DNA of 64,000 nt from Roseovarius faecimaris. Lineage in GTDB: Bacteria > Pseudomonadota > Alphaproteobacteria > Rhodobacterales > Rhodobacteraceae. Where the stretch lies: the NCBI RefSeq assembly GCF_009762325.1, contig NZ_CP034348.1, positions 2,858,501 to 2,922,500 on the forward strand, in the 5' to 3' direction. The notes beneath the pieces were generated by a model, which saw only the letters and a list, made by a program, of their open reading frames with translations, was not told the origin of the DNA and did not search any database. The position numbers and the translations under genes are program-made. Shown here one piece after another: positions 36,897-45,574 of this stretch. Position 1 is the first letter of the stretch; each line of letters starts with the position of its first letter.

Positions 36897-37805
36897 TCAT
36901 GTCAGTCGCGTCCCCTTCAGCAGCGGCATGCCGCGCAGGAACTCTTGGGCATCCTGCGCCTTGCCGCCTGCCCGTTGCAAGCGCAAAAGCCGCACCGCAC
37001 CGCGCCCGCAGGCCACGTTGAGCGCCTCATCCAGAATCTGCCCCGGCGCGCCGCAACCCTGCGCCATCCGCGAGGCCAGAAGCTTGATCCGCTGGCCATC
37101 GGCCTCGCACCATGCGCCTGGAAACGGCGACAGGCCTCGGATCTGCCGGTCCACCTCCTCCGCGCGCCAGGCCCAGTCGATCCGCGCCTCCGCCTTTTCG
37201 ATCTTGGCCGCATAGGTCACGCCTTCCTGCGGCTGTGGCTCGGGCGTCAGCGTCTCCAGCCGCTCCAGCGCCTCGACGATCAGACGCGCGCCCATCTCCG
37301 AAAGGCGGTCATGCAACTGCCCTGTCGTCTCCTCCGCGCCGATCGGAGTGGCCTCGCGCCACAGCACCGGGCCGGTATCGAGCCCGGCTTCCATCTGCAT
37401 GATGCACACGCCGGTCTCGGCATCGCCCGCCATGATTGCGCGGTGAATGGGTGCCGCGCCGCGCCAGCGCGGCAGAAGCGAGGCATGGATATTGACGCAG
37501 CCATGTCTTGGCGCATCCAGTACCGCTTGCGGCAGCAGAAGCCCGTAGGCCACGACCACGGCAATATCCGCCTTCACATCCGCGAAGGCCTCTTGCGCAC
37601 CCGGATCTTTCAGACTGGTCGGATGGCGTACTGGCAAGCCCAGCGCCTCGGCCCGCGCCTGAACCGGGGTGGGCCGGTCCTTCTTGCCCCGGCCGGCCGG
37701 GCGCGGCGGCTGGCAATAGACCGCGGCAATCTCATGACCCGCCTCGACCAGCGCATCGAGCACCGGCACCGAGAACTCGGGGCTTCCCATGAAGATCACG
37801 CGCAT
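36897..37805 (-). CDS. fmt: Methionyl-tRNA formyltransferase
   Basis: 302 residues from ATG 37805. It begins [19 protein letters not shown], has the [19 protein letters not shown] block, and the formyl-tetrahydrofolate motif [18 protein letters not shown]. It formylates initiator Met-tRNA. It belongs with the deformylase genes upstream on the same strand, forming the usual def-fmt pair, here separated by a second deformylase-like gene and two palindromic repeats. Confidence 0.97.
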   Translation of the reverse strand: MRVIFMGSPEFSVPVLDALVEAGHEIAAVYCQPPRPAGRGKKDRPTPVQARAEALGLPVRHPTSLKDPGAQEAFADVKADIAVVVAYGLLLPQAVLDAPRHGCVNIHASLLPRWRGAAPIHRAIMAGDAETGVCIMQMEAGLDTGPVLWREATPIGAEETTGQLHDRLSEMGARLIVEALERLETLTPEPQPQEGVTYAAKIEKAEARIDWAWRAEEVDRQIRGLSPFPGAWCEADGQRIKLLASRMAQGCGAPGQILDEALNVACGRGAVRLLRLQRAGGKAQDAQEFLRGMPLLKGTRLT

Positions 37806-37823
37806 TGTCTCTCTCCTCCGGCG

Positions 37824-37851
37824 GGGTGGTGCGTGTAAACACACACCCTAC
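37824..37851. repeat. Dispersed palindrome, degenerate copy
   Basis: GGTGCGTGT at 37828-37836, AAAC, then ACACACCCTAC. The arms pair with one mismatch. It ends 16 bases before the next copy at 37867-37890 and lies in the gap between fmt and the deformylase-like gene. Confidence 0.5.
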
Positions 37852-37866
37852 ATCCTGCCTTTATTG

Positions 37867-37890
37867 GTAGGGTGCGTGATCTCACGCACC
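37867..37890. repeat. Dispersed palindrome GTAGGGTGCGTGA, copy 2
   Basis: GTAGGGTGCGTGATC followed by TCACGCACC. It covers the stop codon of the deformylase-like gene: the TGA (37884-37882 on the minus strand) is part of the GGTGCGTGA arm, so the repeat may have supplied the end of that gene. Confidence 0.7.
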
Positions 37891-38379
37891 GATCTTCCGC
37901 GCCTTGCGCAACAGCATATCGCGCTTCACCTTGCTCAGCCGGTCGAAATACATCCTGCCCCGCAGATGGTCGATCTGATGCTGCACGCTGGTGGCCCAGA
38001 GCCCGACGAAATCGCGCTCTTCCACCTCGCCCTCTGCATTCAGAAATCGCACCGTCACCGCGCGCGGGCGCTTGATGGTCGCAGACACACCGGGCAGATT
38101 CGGGCTGGCTTCCTCATGTTCGCGCAGCTCGATACTGGCGTGCAGCACCTCCGGGTTGGCCATGCGCACCGCCTGCCCGCGCTCTGCAGACGCATCCACC
38201 ACCGCCAGCCGCTGCATCACTCCGATCTGAACCGCTGCCAGCCCCACACCGGGCATCGCCTCCATCGTGTCGATCATGTCCTGCCAGATCGCGCGGGTCT
38301 CACCGGTGACCGCGTCTACATCCGCCGCCGCGCTCCGCAGCCGCTTGTCCGGCCAGGGCAGGCACCGCCGCACCGCCAT
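37882..38379 (-). CDS. Degenerate peptide deformylase paralogue, probably lacking normal activity
   Basis: 165 residues with the deformylase fold and motif 1 intact (GVGLAAVQIG, 44-53). Motif 2, normally EGCLS with the metal-binding Cys, reads EEASPNLPG (89-97) with no Cys. Motif 3, normally HEIDH, reads HQIDH (134-138), so the catalytic Glu is Gln. The metal site and catalysis should therefore be lost or changed. The gene is otherwise intact, without stops or frameshifts, and lies 6 bases after the active def gene and before fmt. It may be a regulatory or ribosome-binding paralogue. Confidence 0.85.
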   Translation of the reverse strand: MAVRRCLPWPDKRLRSAAADVDAVTGETRAIWQDMIDTMEAMPGVGLAAVQIGVMQRLAVVDASAERGQAVRMANPEVLHASIELREHEEASPNLPGVSATIKRPRAVTVRFLNAEGEVEERDFVGLWATSVQHQIDHLRGRMYFDRLSKVKRDMLLRKARKIGA

Positions 38380-38385
38380 CCGCGG

Positions 38386-38904
38386 TCAGGCCCGCGCCTG
38401 TTCGCGCTTGAGCTTTTGCATCCGCCGGGTGATCAGCTGCCGCTTCATGGGCCCCAGATAGTCGATGAAAAGCTTGCCGTTCAGGTGATCGATCTCGTGC
38501 TGCACACAGGTGGCCCAAAGCCCGTCGAACACCTGTTGCCGGGGGTTTCCGTCCCGGTCGATCCAGGCCACCTCGACCTCTTTCGGCCGGGTCACATCTG
38601 CAAACTGATCCGGGATCGAAAGACAGCCCTCTTCATAGACGTTCTTTTCATCTGAGGACGCCACCACCTCCGGGTTGAAGAGCACCATCGGCTGGGGCGG
38701 CTCGCCTTCGCCTTTCACGCAATCCATCACGATCAGGCGGTCGAGCACACCAATTTGCGGCGCAGCCAGGCCGATGCCGGGCGCGTCATACATCGTCTCC
38801 AGCATGTCGTCGGCCAGCTCGCGCAGCGCGTCGGAAATATCCGCCACGGGCGCGCAAACCTTTTTCAGGCGCGGATCGGGGTGAATGAGAATAGGCCGTT
38901 TCAT
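38386..38904 (-). CDS. def: Peptide deformylase
   Basis: 172 residues with all three motifs: GIGLAAPQIG (43-52), EGCLS with Cys94, and HEIDH (136-140). It removes the formyl group from new proteins using a metal ion. It begins the def / deformylase-like / fmt unit on the minus strand. Confidence 0.97.
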   Translation of the reverse strand: MKRPILIHPDPRLKKVCAPVADISDALRELADDMLETMYDAPGIGLAAPQIGVLDRLIVMDCVKGEGEPPQPMVLFNPEVVASSDEKNVYEEGCLSIPDQFADVTRPKEVEVAWIDRDGNPRQQVFDGLWATCVQHEIDHLNGKLFIDYLGPMKRQLITRRMQKLKREQARA

Positions 38905-39003
38905 GGCGCTTCATTTAGGACCAATGCGCGCGCACTGCAACGGCTCTTGAACCCGCGCCGCATTCCGCTAGCTTGCGCTGCGCGTATCCGAGGAGACTTT
39001 TTC

Positions 39004-40176
39004 ATGAGTTTTGACGAAATCATCGACCGCTTCGGTTCTCATTCAGCCAAATGGGACATGATGGAGCCGATCTATGGCGTGCCCGCCCAGGACGGGCTGG
39101 CCATGTGGGTGGCCGATATGGATTTCCGCCCGCCCGCTTGCGTGGGCGATGCCGTGCAGAAAATGCGCGACCATGGCGTCTACGGGTATTACGGCGACGA
39201 GACCTCGTATCGCAGCGCGATCCAATGGTGGATGAGAGAGCGTCACGGCTGGCAAATTGCACAGGATGCAATCTTCACCACACACGGGCTGGTCAATGGT
39301 ACCGGGCTTTGCGTCGATGCCTATACCGCGCCCGGTGACGGGGTTGTCCTCTTTACCCCCGTCTATCACGCCTTCGCGCGGGTGATCAAAGCCGCCGGGC
39401 GCGAAGTGGTCGAATGCGAGCTTGTGAACACCGCAGGCCGCTACGAGATGGATTTTGACGCCTATGACGCGCAAATGACCGGCAACGAGAAGCTGGTTAT
39501 CCTGTGCTCTCCCCATAACCCCGGCGGGCGCGTCTGGACCCGTGACGAACTGCAAGCTGTGGCCGATTTCGCGCGGCGGCATGACCTGATCCTGGTCTCG
39601 GATGAAATTCACCACGATCTGGTGATGCCCGGACAAAAACATATCCCGATGCCGCTGGTGGATGACAGCATCATGGACCGGCTTGTGATGATGACGGCGG
39701 CCACCAAGACCTTCAACATCGCAGGTTCACATTCGGGCAATGTGATCATCCCCGATCCTGCCCTGCGCGCCCGTTTCGCCGCGCGAATGGCGGGGCTCGG
39801 GATTTCGGCCAATTCCTTCGGTCTGTTCATGACCGAGGCCGCCTATAGCCCCGAGGGCGCGGCCTGGGTTGATAATCTGATGAGATATCTCGACGGTAAC
39901 CGACGGCTCTTTGACGAGGGCATTAACGCCATTCCCGGTCTTGCCTCCATGCCGATGCAGGCCACCTATCTGGCCTGGGTCGATTTCGGAGGTACCGGAA
40001 TGCATCGCGAAGAATTCACCGCCCGGGTCGAGAAAACCGCGCGGATCGCGGTCAATCACGGGCCGACCTTCGGCAAGGGCGGCGAGAGCTTCCTGCGGTT
40101 CAACTTCGCTACACCCCGCGCACGGGTCGAAGAAGCTGTCAGCCGTATGGCAGAGGCCTTTGGCGATTTGCAGTAA
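39004..40176 (+). CDS. MalY/PatB-type PLP C-S lyase (cystathionine beta-lyase family)
   Basis: 390 residues, class I aminotransferase fold. It opens with the MalY-type WDMMEPIYGVPAQDGLAMWVADMDF segment (core: MWVADMDF). PLP contacts include CSPHNPGGRVW, VSDEIHHDL and the Schiff-base Lys in TAATKTFNIAG. Such enzymes release pyruvate, ammonia and a thiol from cystathionine or other S-conjugates. ATG 39004 follows a GAGGAG site. A single-gene unit, with a GC-rich hairpin (40188-40208) after the stop. Confidence 0.85.
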   Translation: MSFDEIIDRFGSHSAKWDMMEPIYGVPAQDGLAMWVADMDFRPPACVGDAVQKMRDHGVYGYYGDETSYRSAIQWWMRERHGWQIAQDAIFTTHGLVNGTGLCVDAYTAPGDGVVLFTPVYHAFARVIKAAGREVVECELVNTAGRYEMDFDAYDAQMTGNEKLVILCSPHNPGGRVWTRDELQAVADFARRHDLILVSDEIHHDLVMPGQKHIPMPLVDDSIMDRLVMMTAATKTFNIAGSHSGNVIIPDPALRARFAARMAGLGISANSFGLFMTEAAYSPEGAAWVDNLMRYLDGNRRLFDEGINAIPGLASMPMQATYLAWVDFGGTGMHREEFTARVEKTARIAVNHGPTFGKGGESFLRFNFATPRARVEEAVSRMAEAFGDLQ

Positions 40177-40187
40177 CCCCTAACCCC

Positions 40188-40208
40188 GTCCCGGATCCGG
40201 TCCGGGGC
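40188..40208. terminator. Hairpin after the MalY-type gene
   Basis: GTCCCGGA (40188-40195), TCCGG loop, TCCGGGGC (40201-40208); eight pairs with one G-T. A second GC-rich partial stem follows to 40250. There is no T-run, so termination is uncertain. Confidence 0.35.
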
Positions 40209-40255
40209 TCCGCCCGTTCTGACAGGAGGCCCAGGGTCAAGCCCGGGGCGTTTGG

Positions 40256-40615
40256 CTAGACTTCCCGCACCGGCCCGAGCAGGGCAATCGGCGCATCGGG
40301 GGCGCGGTAGAAATCCAGTGGCTGGGTGTCATGCGCCTCGGTGATGCGCTTGTATTCGAAGCGCAACTCGCCCTCTTCCTCCTCGGAGGCGATGATCAGG
40401 CAATGCGACAACAGCCGCGCCCCATCATAGAGCGCCACGCGCCCGCGCAGATGCGGTGCGGTCTCGGCTTCAAGCGCGAAACCTCCGTCCCACGCCCGCA
40501 GAACAGGATAACTCCGCTCGCCCGCCTCCACGCGCAAACGGGTGGCCTTGCGTCGTGCCAGACGCCGCGCAGCATCCAGCCCGGCCTGCACCTCCGGCGG
40601 CAAATAGGTGGTCAT
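40256..40615 (-). CDS. Conserved hypothetical protein (PilZ-like size)
   Basis: 119 residues from ATG 40615, which has GAGGGG a few bases upstream. The N-terminal half is basic (ARRLARRKATRLRVEAG) and the rest alternates short hydrophobic strands with an acidic stretch (EEEEGELRF). No family is recognised and no membrane helix is present. It converges with the MalY-type gene and is divergent from the glutathionyl-hydroquinone reductase. Confidence 0.6.
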   Translation of the reverse strand: MTTYLPPEVQAGLDAARRLARRKATRLRVEAGERSYPVLRAWDGGFALEAETAPHLRGRVALYDGARLLSHCLIIASEEEEGELRFEYKRITEAHDTQPLDFYRAPDAPIALLGPVREV

Positions 40616-40899
40616 GATAAGCCCCTCACTCCATCCGCGGACAAGTCTGTCGCAGCCCAATACATCGGTCACGTAAAATCTTGATTACGCCGCGATTTAA
40701 ACCGAAGCTGTCGTATTTCCACTCGGATTGTGCAGGTTTTGAGGACAATGGCCGGTTTTGCGGCTCATTTCCGACGATCCATGCAAAACACCGCAGATTC
40801 GCCTTCGTGCATCAGCACACGTGCGCTGTGCGCTCATTCGCCTAGGCGCATCCCCCGAGCCGACCTACATCTGCGGCAACACGCAAGGAGGCAAAGATC

Positions 40900-41874
40900 A
40901 TGGGCCAACTGGTCGAAGGCGAATGGCGCGACGAATGGTATGACACCAAATCCACCGGCGGAGCGTTCAAGCGCTCCACCGCGGGATTTCGCAACTGGAT
41001 CACGCCGGATGGCAGCGCCGGGCCCACGGGCGAAGGCGGTTTTGACGCCCAAAGCGGGCGGTATCACCTGTATGTCTCTTATGCCTGCCCCTGGGCACAC
41101 CGCACACTGATCTTCCGGGCGCTGAAGGGGCTTGAGGATCATATCGAGGTCTCTGTCGTACACCCGGATATGCTGGGCGAAGGCTGGACCTTCGACACCG
41201 ATTTCCCCGGCGCCACAGGCGACAGGCTGCACGGCCTGCCCTTTGCGCGCGATATCTATCTCAAGGCCGACCCGAAAGTGTCGGGCCGCGTTACCGTGCC
41301 GATCCTCTGGGACAAGACACGCGAGACGATCGTCTCGAACGAAAGTTCCGAAATTATCCGTATGTTCAACTCGGCCTTTGACGCGATCACCGGCAACAGC
41401 GACGACTATTGGCCCGAGGAGCTGCGCGACGAGATCGAAGAGGTGAACAGCCGGGTCTATGACACGGTCAATAACGGCGTCTACAAGGCCGGGTTCGCCA
41501 CCTCGCAAGACGCCTATGACAAGGCGGTGGCCCCCCTCTTCGACAGTCTCGACTGGCTCGAAGACCGTCTGGTTACCTCACGCTATCTGATTGGCGACCG
41601 GATCACCGAGGCCGACTGGCGGCTTTTCACGACCCTGATCCGCTTCGATCTGGTCTATCACCTGCATTTCAAATGCAACCGCGCGCGGATCATCGATTAT
41701 CCAAACCTCTGGGGCTATCTGCGCGAGCTCTACCAATGGCCGGGGGTAAGGGACACGGTGCATTTCGACCATATCGTGCGGCACTATCACTATAGCCACG
41801 ACACGATCAATCCGAACCGGATCATCCCGACGAACCCGGTGCTGGATTTCGATGAACCGCACGGGCGGGGCTGA
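40900..41874 (+). CDS. Glutathionyl-hydroquinone reductase (xi-class glutathione transferase)
   Basis: 324 residues. The catalytic Cys63 is in YACPWAHRTL, the same position as in E. coli YqjG. Other xi-class features are LWDKTRETIVSNESSEIIRM, YKAGFATSQDAYD and the C-terminal RHYHYSHDTINPNRIIP. It reduces glutathionyl-hydroquinones. An AAGGAGG ribosome site lies 9 bases upstream. The 284-base gap before it (40616-40899) contains only a small palindrome, CGCCTAGGCG, and no gene. Confidence 0.92.
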   Translation: MGQLVEGEWRDEWYDTKSTGGAFKRSTAGFRNWITPDGSAGPTGEGGFDAQSGRYHLYVSYACPWAHRTLIFRALKGLEDHIEVSVVHPDMLGEGWTFDTDFPGATGDRLHGLPFARDIYLKADPKVSGRVTVPILWDKTRETIVSNESSEIIRMFNSAFDAITGNSDDYWPEELRDEIEEVNSRVYDTVNNGVYKAGFATSQDAYDKAVAPLFDSLDWLEDRLVTSRYLIGDRITEADWRLFTTLIRFDLVYHLHFKCNRARIIDYPNLWGYLRELYQWPGVRDTVHFDHIVRHYHYSHDTINPNRIIPTNPVLDFDEPHGRG

Positions 41875-41909
41875 CCGCGCGCAGATTATCGTAGGCAGCG
41901 AAATCGCGA

Positions 41910-41933
41910 GGTGCGTGAGATCACGCACCCTAC
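41910..41933. repeat. Dispersed palindrome GTAGGGTGCGTGA, copy 3
   Basis: GGTGCGTGA, GA, TCACGCACCCTAC. It lies 36 bases after the reductase stop and 88 bases before dddP. Confidence 0.7.
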
Positions 41934-42020
41934 ATCAAAAAAACGCCGCCGCAGGTCGCTAACTGGCAAGCGGTGCGTTGCCGCGCGTAGGAGCATGGGC
42001 CGCAACCAGGGAGGCCCGCG

Positions 42021-43364
42021 ATGAACACCCATTACCGCGATACGCGCAAGATCGACCCGACCAAGGGCAGCATGCTGGGGGACAACACCCCCAATGACAA
42101 CGACCGGATCGAGATCGGCCCGACGCAGCTTGCCTTTCGCGAATGGGAGGCCGCCGGGCTGACCCTGCCCGACCTGCCGCGCATGCGCGACTATCGCTGG
42201 AAACGCCTGACGCAACATATCGTTGATCGTGGCTATGCGGGCCTTCTGATGTTCGACCCGCTCAACATTCGCTACGCCACCGACAGCACCAACATGCAGC
42301 TCTGGAACACCCACAACCCGTTCCGCGCGCTGCTGCTCTGCGCCGATGGCTATATGGTGATCTGGGACTACAAGAACTCGCCCTTCCTCAGCAAATTCAA
42401 TCCCCTGGTCAAAGAGCAACGCTCTGGCGCGGACCTCTTTTATTTCGACCGGGGCGACAAGATTGACGTGGCGGCCGATGTGTTCTCGAACGAGGTGCGC
42501 GTGCTTCTGGAAGAGCATGCCCCGGGCAATACCCGCCTCGCCGTGGACAAGATCATGCTGCACGGGTTGCGCGCGCTTGAAGCGCAAGGCTTCGAGATCA
42601 TGGAAGGCGAGGAAGTGACCGAGAAAAGCCGCGCCGTGAAGGGCCCGGATGAGATCCTCGCGATGCGCTGTGCCTCCCATGCCTGCGAGGCCGCTGTGCA
42701 GGCGATGGAGGATTTTGCCCGTGCCGAAGTGCCCAAGGGCGGGGTCAGCGAAGATGACATCTGGGCGGTCCTGCATGCCGAGAATATCAAGCGCGGTGGC
42801 GAATGGATCGAAACGCGGCTTCTGGCCTCGGGCCAGCGCACCAACCCGTGGTTCCAGGAATGCGGCCCGCGCATCACCCGGAACAATGAGATCATCAGCT
42901 TCGACACTGACCTGATCGGCAGCTATGGCATCTGCATCGATATCTCGCGCAGTTGGTGGATCGGGGACGAAAAGCCGCCCGCCGAGATGGTCTATGCCAT
43001 GCAACACGCGCATGAGCATATCATGCACAACATGGACCTTCTGAAACCCGGGCTGATGATCCCCGAACTGATCGAGAAATCGCATCGGCTGGATGAGAAA
43101 TACCAGGCGCAGAAATATGGCTGCCTGATGCATGGCGTGGGTCTGTGCGATGAATGGCCGCTTGTCTCGTACCCTGACAAGGCCGTCGCCGGGGCGTTCG
43201 ATTATGCACTGGAACCCGGCATGGTGCTCTGCGTCGAGGCGCTCGTGGGCGAAGTGGGCGGCGGTTTCTCGATCAAGCTCGAAGATCAGGTGCTGATCAC
43301 CGAAGACGGGTATGAGAACCTCACGCGCTATCCGTTTGACGCAGCTCTCATGGGGCAGGCATAG
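42021..43364 (+). CDS. dddP: Dimethylsulfoniopropionate lyase DddP
   Basis: 447 residues, the exact length of characterised Roseobacter DddP and the M24 metallopeptidase-like fold. The metal ligands reported for Ruegeria DddP fall at identical positions here: Asp295, Asp297, Asp307, His371, Glu406 and Glu421. DddP cleaves DMSP to dimethyl sulfide and acrylate, an algal sulfur compound route typical of marine roseobacters. A GGGAGG site precedes the ATG. It is a single-gene unit; its 3' end overlaps the convergent GGDEF gene by 17 bases. No DMSP transporter or acrylate genes are next to it. Confidence 0.93.
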   Translation: MNTHYRDTRKIDPTKGSMLGDNTPNDNDRIEIGPTQLAFREWEAAGLTLPDLPRMRDYRWKRLTQHIVDRGYAGLLMFDPLNIRYATDSTNMQLWNTHNPFRALLLCADGYMVIWDYKNSPFLSKFNPLVKEQRSGADLFYFDRGDKIDVAADVFSNEVRVLLEEHAPGNTRLAVDKIMLHGLRALEAQGFEIMEGEEVTEKSRAVKGPDEILAMRCASHACEAAVQAMEDFARAEVPKGGVSEDDIWAVLHAENIKRGGEWIETRLLASGQRTNPWFQECGPRITRNNEIISFDTDLIGSYGICIDISRSWWIGDEKPPAEMVYAMQHAHEHIMHNMDLLKPGLMIPELIEKSHRLDEKYQAQKYGCLMHGVGLCDEWPLVSYPDKAVAGAFDYALEPGMVLCVEALVGEVGGGFSIKLEDQVLITEDGYENLTRYPFDAALMGQA

Positions 43365-44118
43365 CCGCCATCCGGGTCTCGGCGTGGCGCGAGGCCGGTT
43401 CGATATCGAGGCGCGGATCATATGCGCACACCCGGTCGCGCCCGGTGCTCTTGGCCCGGTAAACAGCCATATCCGCGTGATGAATGGCGCGGTCGACATG
43501 GGCGACGCTATCCACCTCCGCCACCCCGAAACTGGCGGTAAGCTGGATGTATCGCCCCTTCAGATGAAGCGGCGTCTCCCGCACTTTCTGGCTCAGCCGC
43601 TCGGCCGCCTTTACCGTATCGCTCTGGTTGGCATGTTTAAGAAGAATGACAAACTCCTCCCCGCCGAACCGCGCGATAATGTCGTTGTCGCGGCAATGCC
43701 TGATGAGCGTCGCGGCAAATGATTTCAGCGCGGCATCGCCCGCCTGGTGACCATAGCGGTCATTGACCAGTTTAAAATGATCGATATCCGCCACGATGAT
43801 GGCAAGCTTCATATCCACGCAATCCGCGATCTCCTTGTAAAAGCTCAACCTTGTATGCACCCCTGTCAGCGGATCATGATCTGCCGCGTGTTCAAGTTGC
43901 TCTGTTAGGTGGTGCACATCGAGCATCTTGGTCCCGACAAAGAACGAAATCGGCGCGGCGAGGATCATCGTGATGATGGTGCCGGGAAGAAGGGTGAGAT
44001 CCGCCAGGCTGTGCGGCATGAACAGATAGGTCAGAATGAAATTCCCGACCAACGCGATCAGGGTGATCACAAGGGCGAATACACGCACATCCCGCTGGGT
44101 TCTCAATCTCAGCTGCAT
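43348..44118 (-). CDS. Membrane-bound diguanylate cyclase (GGDEF)
   Basis: 256 residues from ATG 44118. Two membrane helices (VFALVITLIALVGNFILTYL and a second one ending FFVGTKML) lead into a GGDEF domain with DPLTGVHTR, DIDHFKLVND and the active-site GGEEF. It should make cyclic di-GMP. GGAG lies upstream of 44118; an in-frame ATG at 44205 would add a third helix-like segment. A GTTAAC site (44162-44167) falls within that extra stretch and would be promoter DNA if 44118 is right. No inhibitory RxxD site is obvious. Confidence 0.85.
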   Translation of the reverse strand: MQLRLRTQRDVRVFALVITLIALVGNFILTYLFMPHSLADLTLLPGTIITMILAAPISFFVGTKMLDVHHLTEQLEHAADHDPLTGVHTRLSFYKEIADCVDMKLAIIVADIDHFKLVNDRYGHQAGDAALKSFAATLIRHCRDNDIIARFGGEEFVILLKHANQSDTVKAAERLSQKVRETPLHLKGRYIQLTASFGVAEVDSVAHVDRAIHHADMAVYRAKSTGRDRVCAYDPRLDIEPASRHAETRMAAMPAP

Positions 44119-44283
44119 CACCTCGCTCCACCACCTGAGGACAAAGCCATACGCCAAAAAGGTTAACCAACCTCTCGGAGGACAGGGAAACGAGACGTCG
44201 ATCACCCTTCAATTCGATGCGAATCTTACACAACCGGCAGAAAGGCCATGTTCTGGCCGAGCACACGACACGCTCACCATCGC

Positions 44284-44299
44284 GTGACAAAACTGTCAC
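44284..44299. promoter_or_regulatory. Inverted repeat upstream of the hydrolase-OsmC gene
   Basis: GTGACA, AAAC, TGTCAC: a perfect 6-4-6 inverted repeat about 60 bases before the ATG at 44360, in the divergent gap with the GGDEF gene. Possible operator for one or both genes. Confidence 0.35.
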
Positions 44300-44359
44300 A
44301 AGGCTGGCAGCCCTTGCGCGCATTCCCTACCTTGACGCGGCAAGCGCGAAGGAACCGAC

Positions 44360-45571
44360 ATGCCCACAGAACGCCTTACCTTTACCGGCCATGACGGCTC
44401 GACCCTGGCGGCCCGGCTGGACCTGCCCGATGGCCCGCACCTGGCCACCGCGCTTTTTGCCCATTGCTTCACCTGCTCCAAGGACATTCCCGCCGCCCGG
44501 CGCATCTCGGCACGTCTGGCCGGGGCCGGTTTTGCCGTTCTGCGGTTCGATTTCACCGGGCTTGGTCATTCCGAAGGCGAGTTCGAGAACACCTCCTTTG
44601 CCTCCAATATCCAGGATCTGATCCTGGCCGCCGACGCCCTCGGCGCGCGCGGCATGGCGCCCAGCCTGCTGATCGGACATTCGCTCGGCGGGGCCGCCGT
44701 TCTGGGCGCCGCGCGCAAGATCGACAGCGCAAAGGCGGTCGTCACCATCGGCGCGCCCTTCGATCCCGGCCATGTCACCCATAATTTTGGCGACGCGCTG
44801 GACAAGATCGGACGCGAGGGCGTGGCCGAGGTAAAGCTTGGGGGCCGCACGGTCCGCATCGGCCGTGATTTCGTCGAAAACGTGAAGGCCGAATCCCTGG
44901 AAGGCGAGATCGCAAATCTGCACCGGGCCCTTCTGGTTCTGCACGCCCCTCTGGATCAGACCGTGGGAGTCGAGAACGCCGCTCAGATCTTCTCTGCCGC
45001 AAAGCATCCCAAAAGCTTCGTAACGCTCGACGATGCCGACCACCTGATCACCCGGCCCAAGGATGCCGAATACGCCGCCGAGGTCATTTCGGCCTGGGCG
45101 CGCCGCTACCTGCAACTCAGCCCGCCCGCCCCGCCGCCCTGTGCCCCCGAAGGTGTCGTCCGGGTCAGTGAGGCCGACCCGGACGGGTTCTTGCAGGATA
45201 TCAATTCCGGACCGCATCATCATGCGCTCGCTGACGAGCCGGTGGCCTATGGCGGCACCAACAAGGGGATGTCGCCCTATGGGTTCCTGTCCTCGGGGCT
45301 CGGGGCCTGCACCTCGATGACGATCCGCATGTATGCCCGCCGCAAGAACTGGCCGCTCGACCATGTGCGCGTCGATGTCTGTCACGACAAGGTCCATGCG
45401 CAGGATGCCGAAAAGGCCGTCGGCGGCAAGGCCGACAAATTCACCCGCGTGATCTATCTCGACGGGGATCTGACCGACGACCAGCGCGCCCGCCTTCTGG
45501 AAATCGCTGACCGCTGCCCGGTCCACCGCACGCTGGAGCGTACCTCCGAAATAGAGACGCGCGCGGGCTGA
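44360..45571 (+). CDS. Alpha/beta hydrolase - OsmC fusion protein
   Basis: 403 residues in two parts. Residues 1 to about 255 are an alpha/beta hydrolase: CFTCSKD after the first strand, GHSLGG nucleophile elbow, acidic residue in LVLHAPLDQTVG, His in DDADHL. Residues about 265-403 are an OsmC-type domain (GPHHHALADEP, GLGACTSMTIRMYA, and CPVHRTLERT) with the two peroxidatic cysteines in GACTSM and CPVH. OsmC domains reduce organic hydroperoxides. The fusion is a known architecture whose hydrolase substrate is unknown. Ends 3 bases from the stop of the convergent receiver gene. Confidence 0.88.
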   Translation: MPTERLTFTGHDGSTLAARLDLPDGPHLATALFAHCFTCSKDIPAARRISARLAGAGFAVLRFDFTGLGHSEGEFENTSFASNIQDLILAADALGARGMAPSLLIGHSLGGAAVLGAARKIDSAKAVVTIGAPFDPGHVTHNFGDALDKIGREGVAEVKLGGRTVRIGRDFVENVKAESLEGEIANLHRALLVLHAPLDQTVGVENAAQIFSAAKHPKSFVTLDDADHLITRPKDAEYAAEVISAWARRYLQLSPPAPPPCAPEGVVRVSEADPDGFLQDINSGPHHHALADEPVAYGGTNKGMSPYGFLSSGLGACTSMTIRMYARRKNWPLDHVRVDVCHDKVHAQDAEKAVGGKADKFTRVIYLDGDLTDDQRARLLEIADRCPVHRTLERTSEIETRAG

Positions 45572-45574
45572 CGC

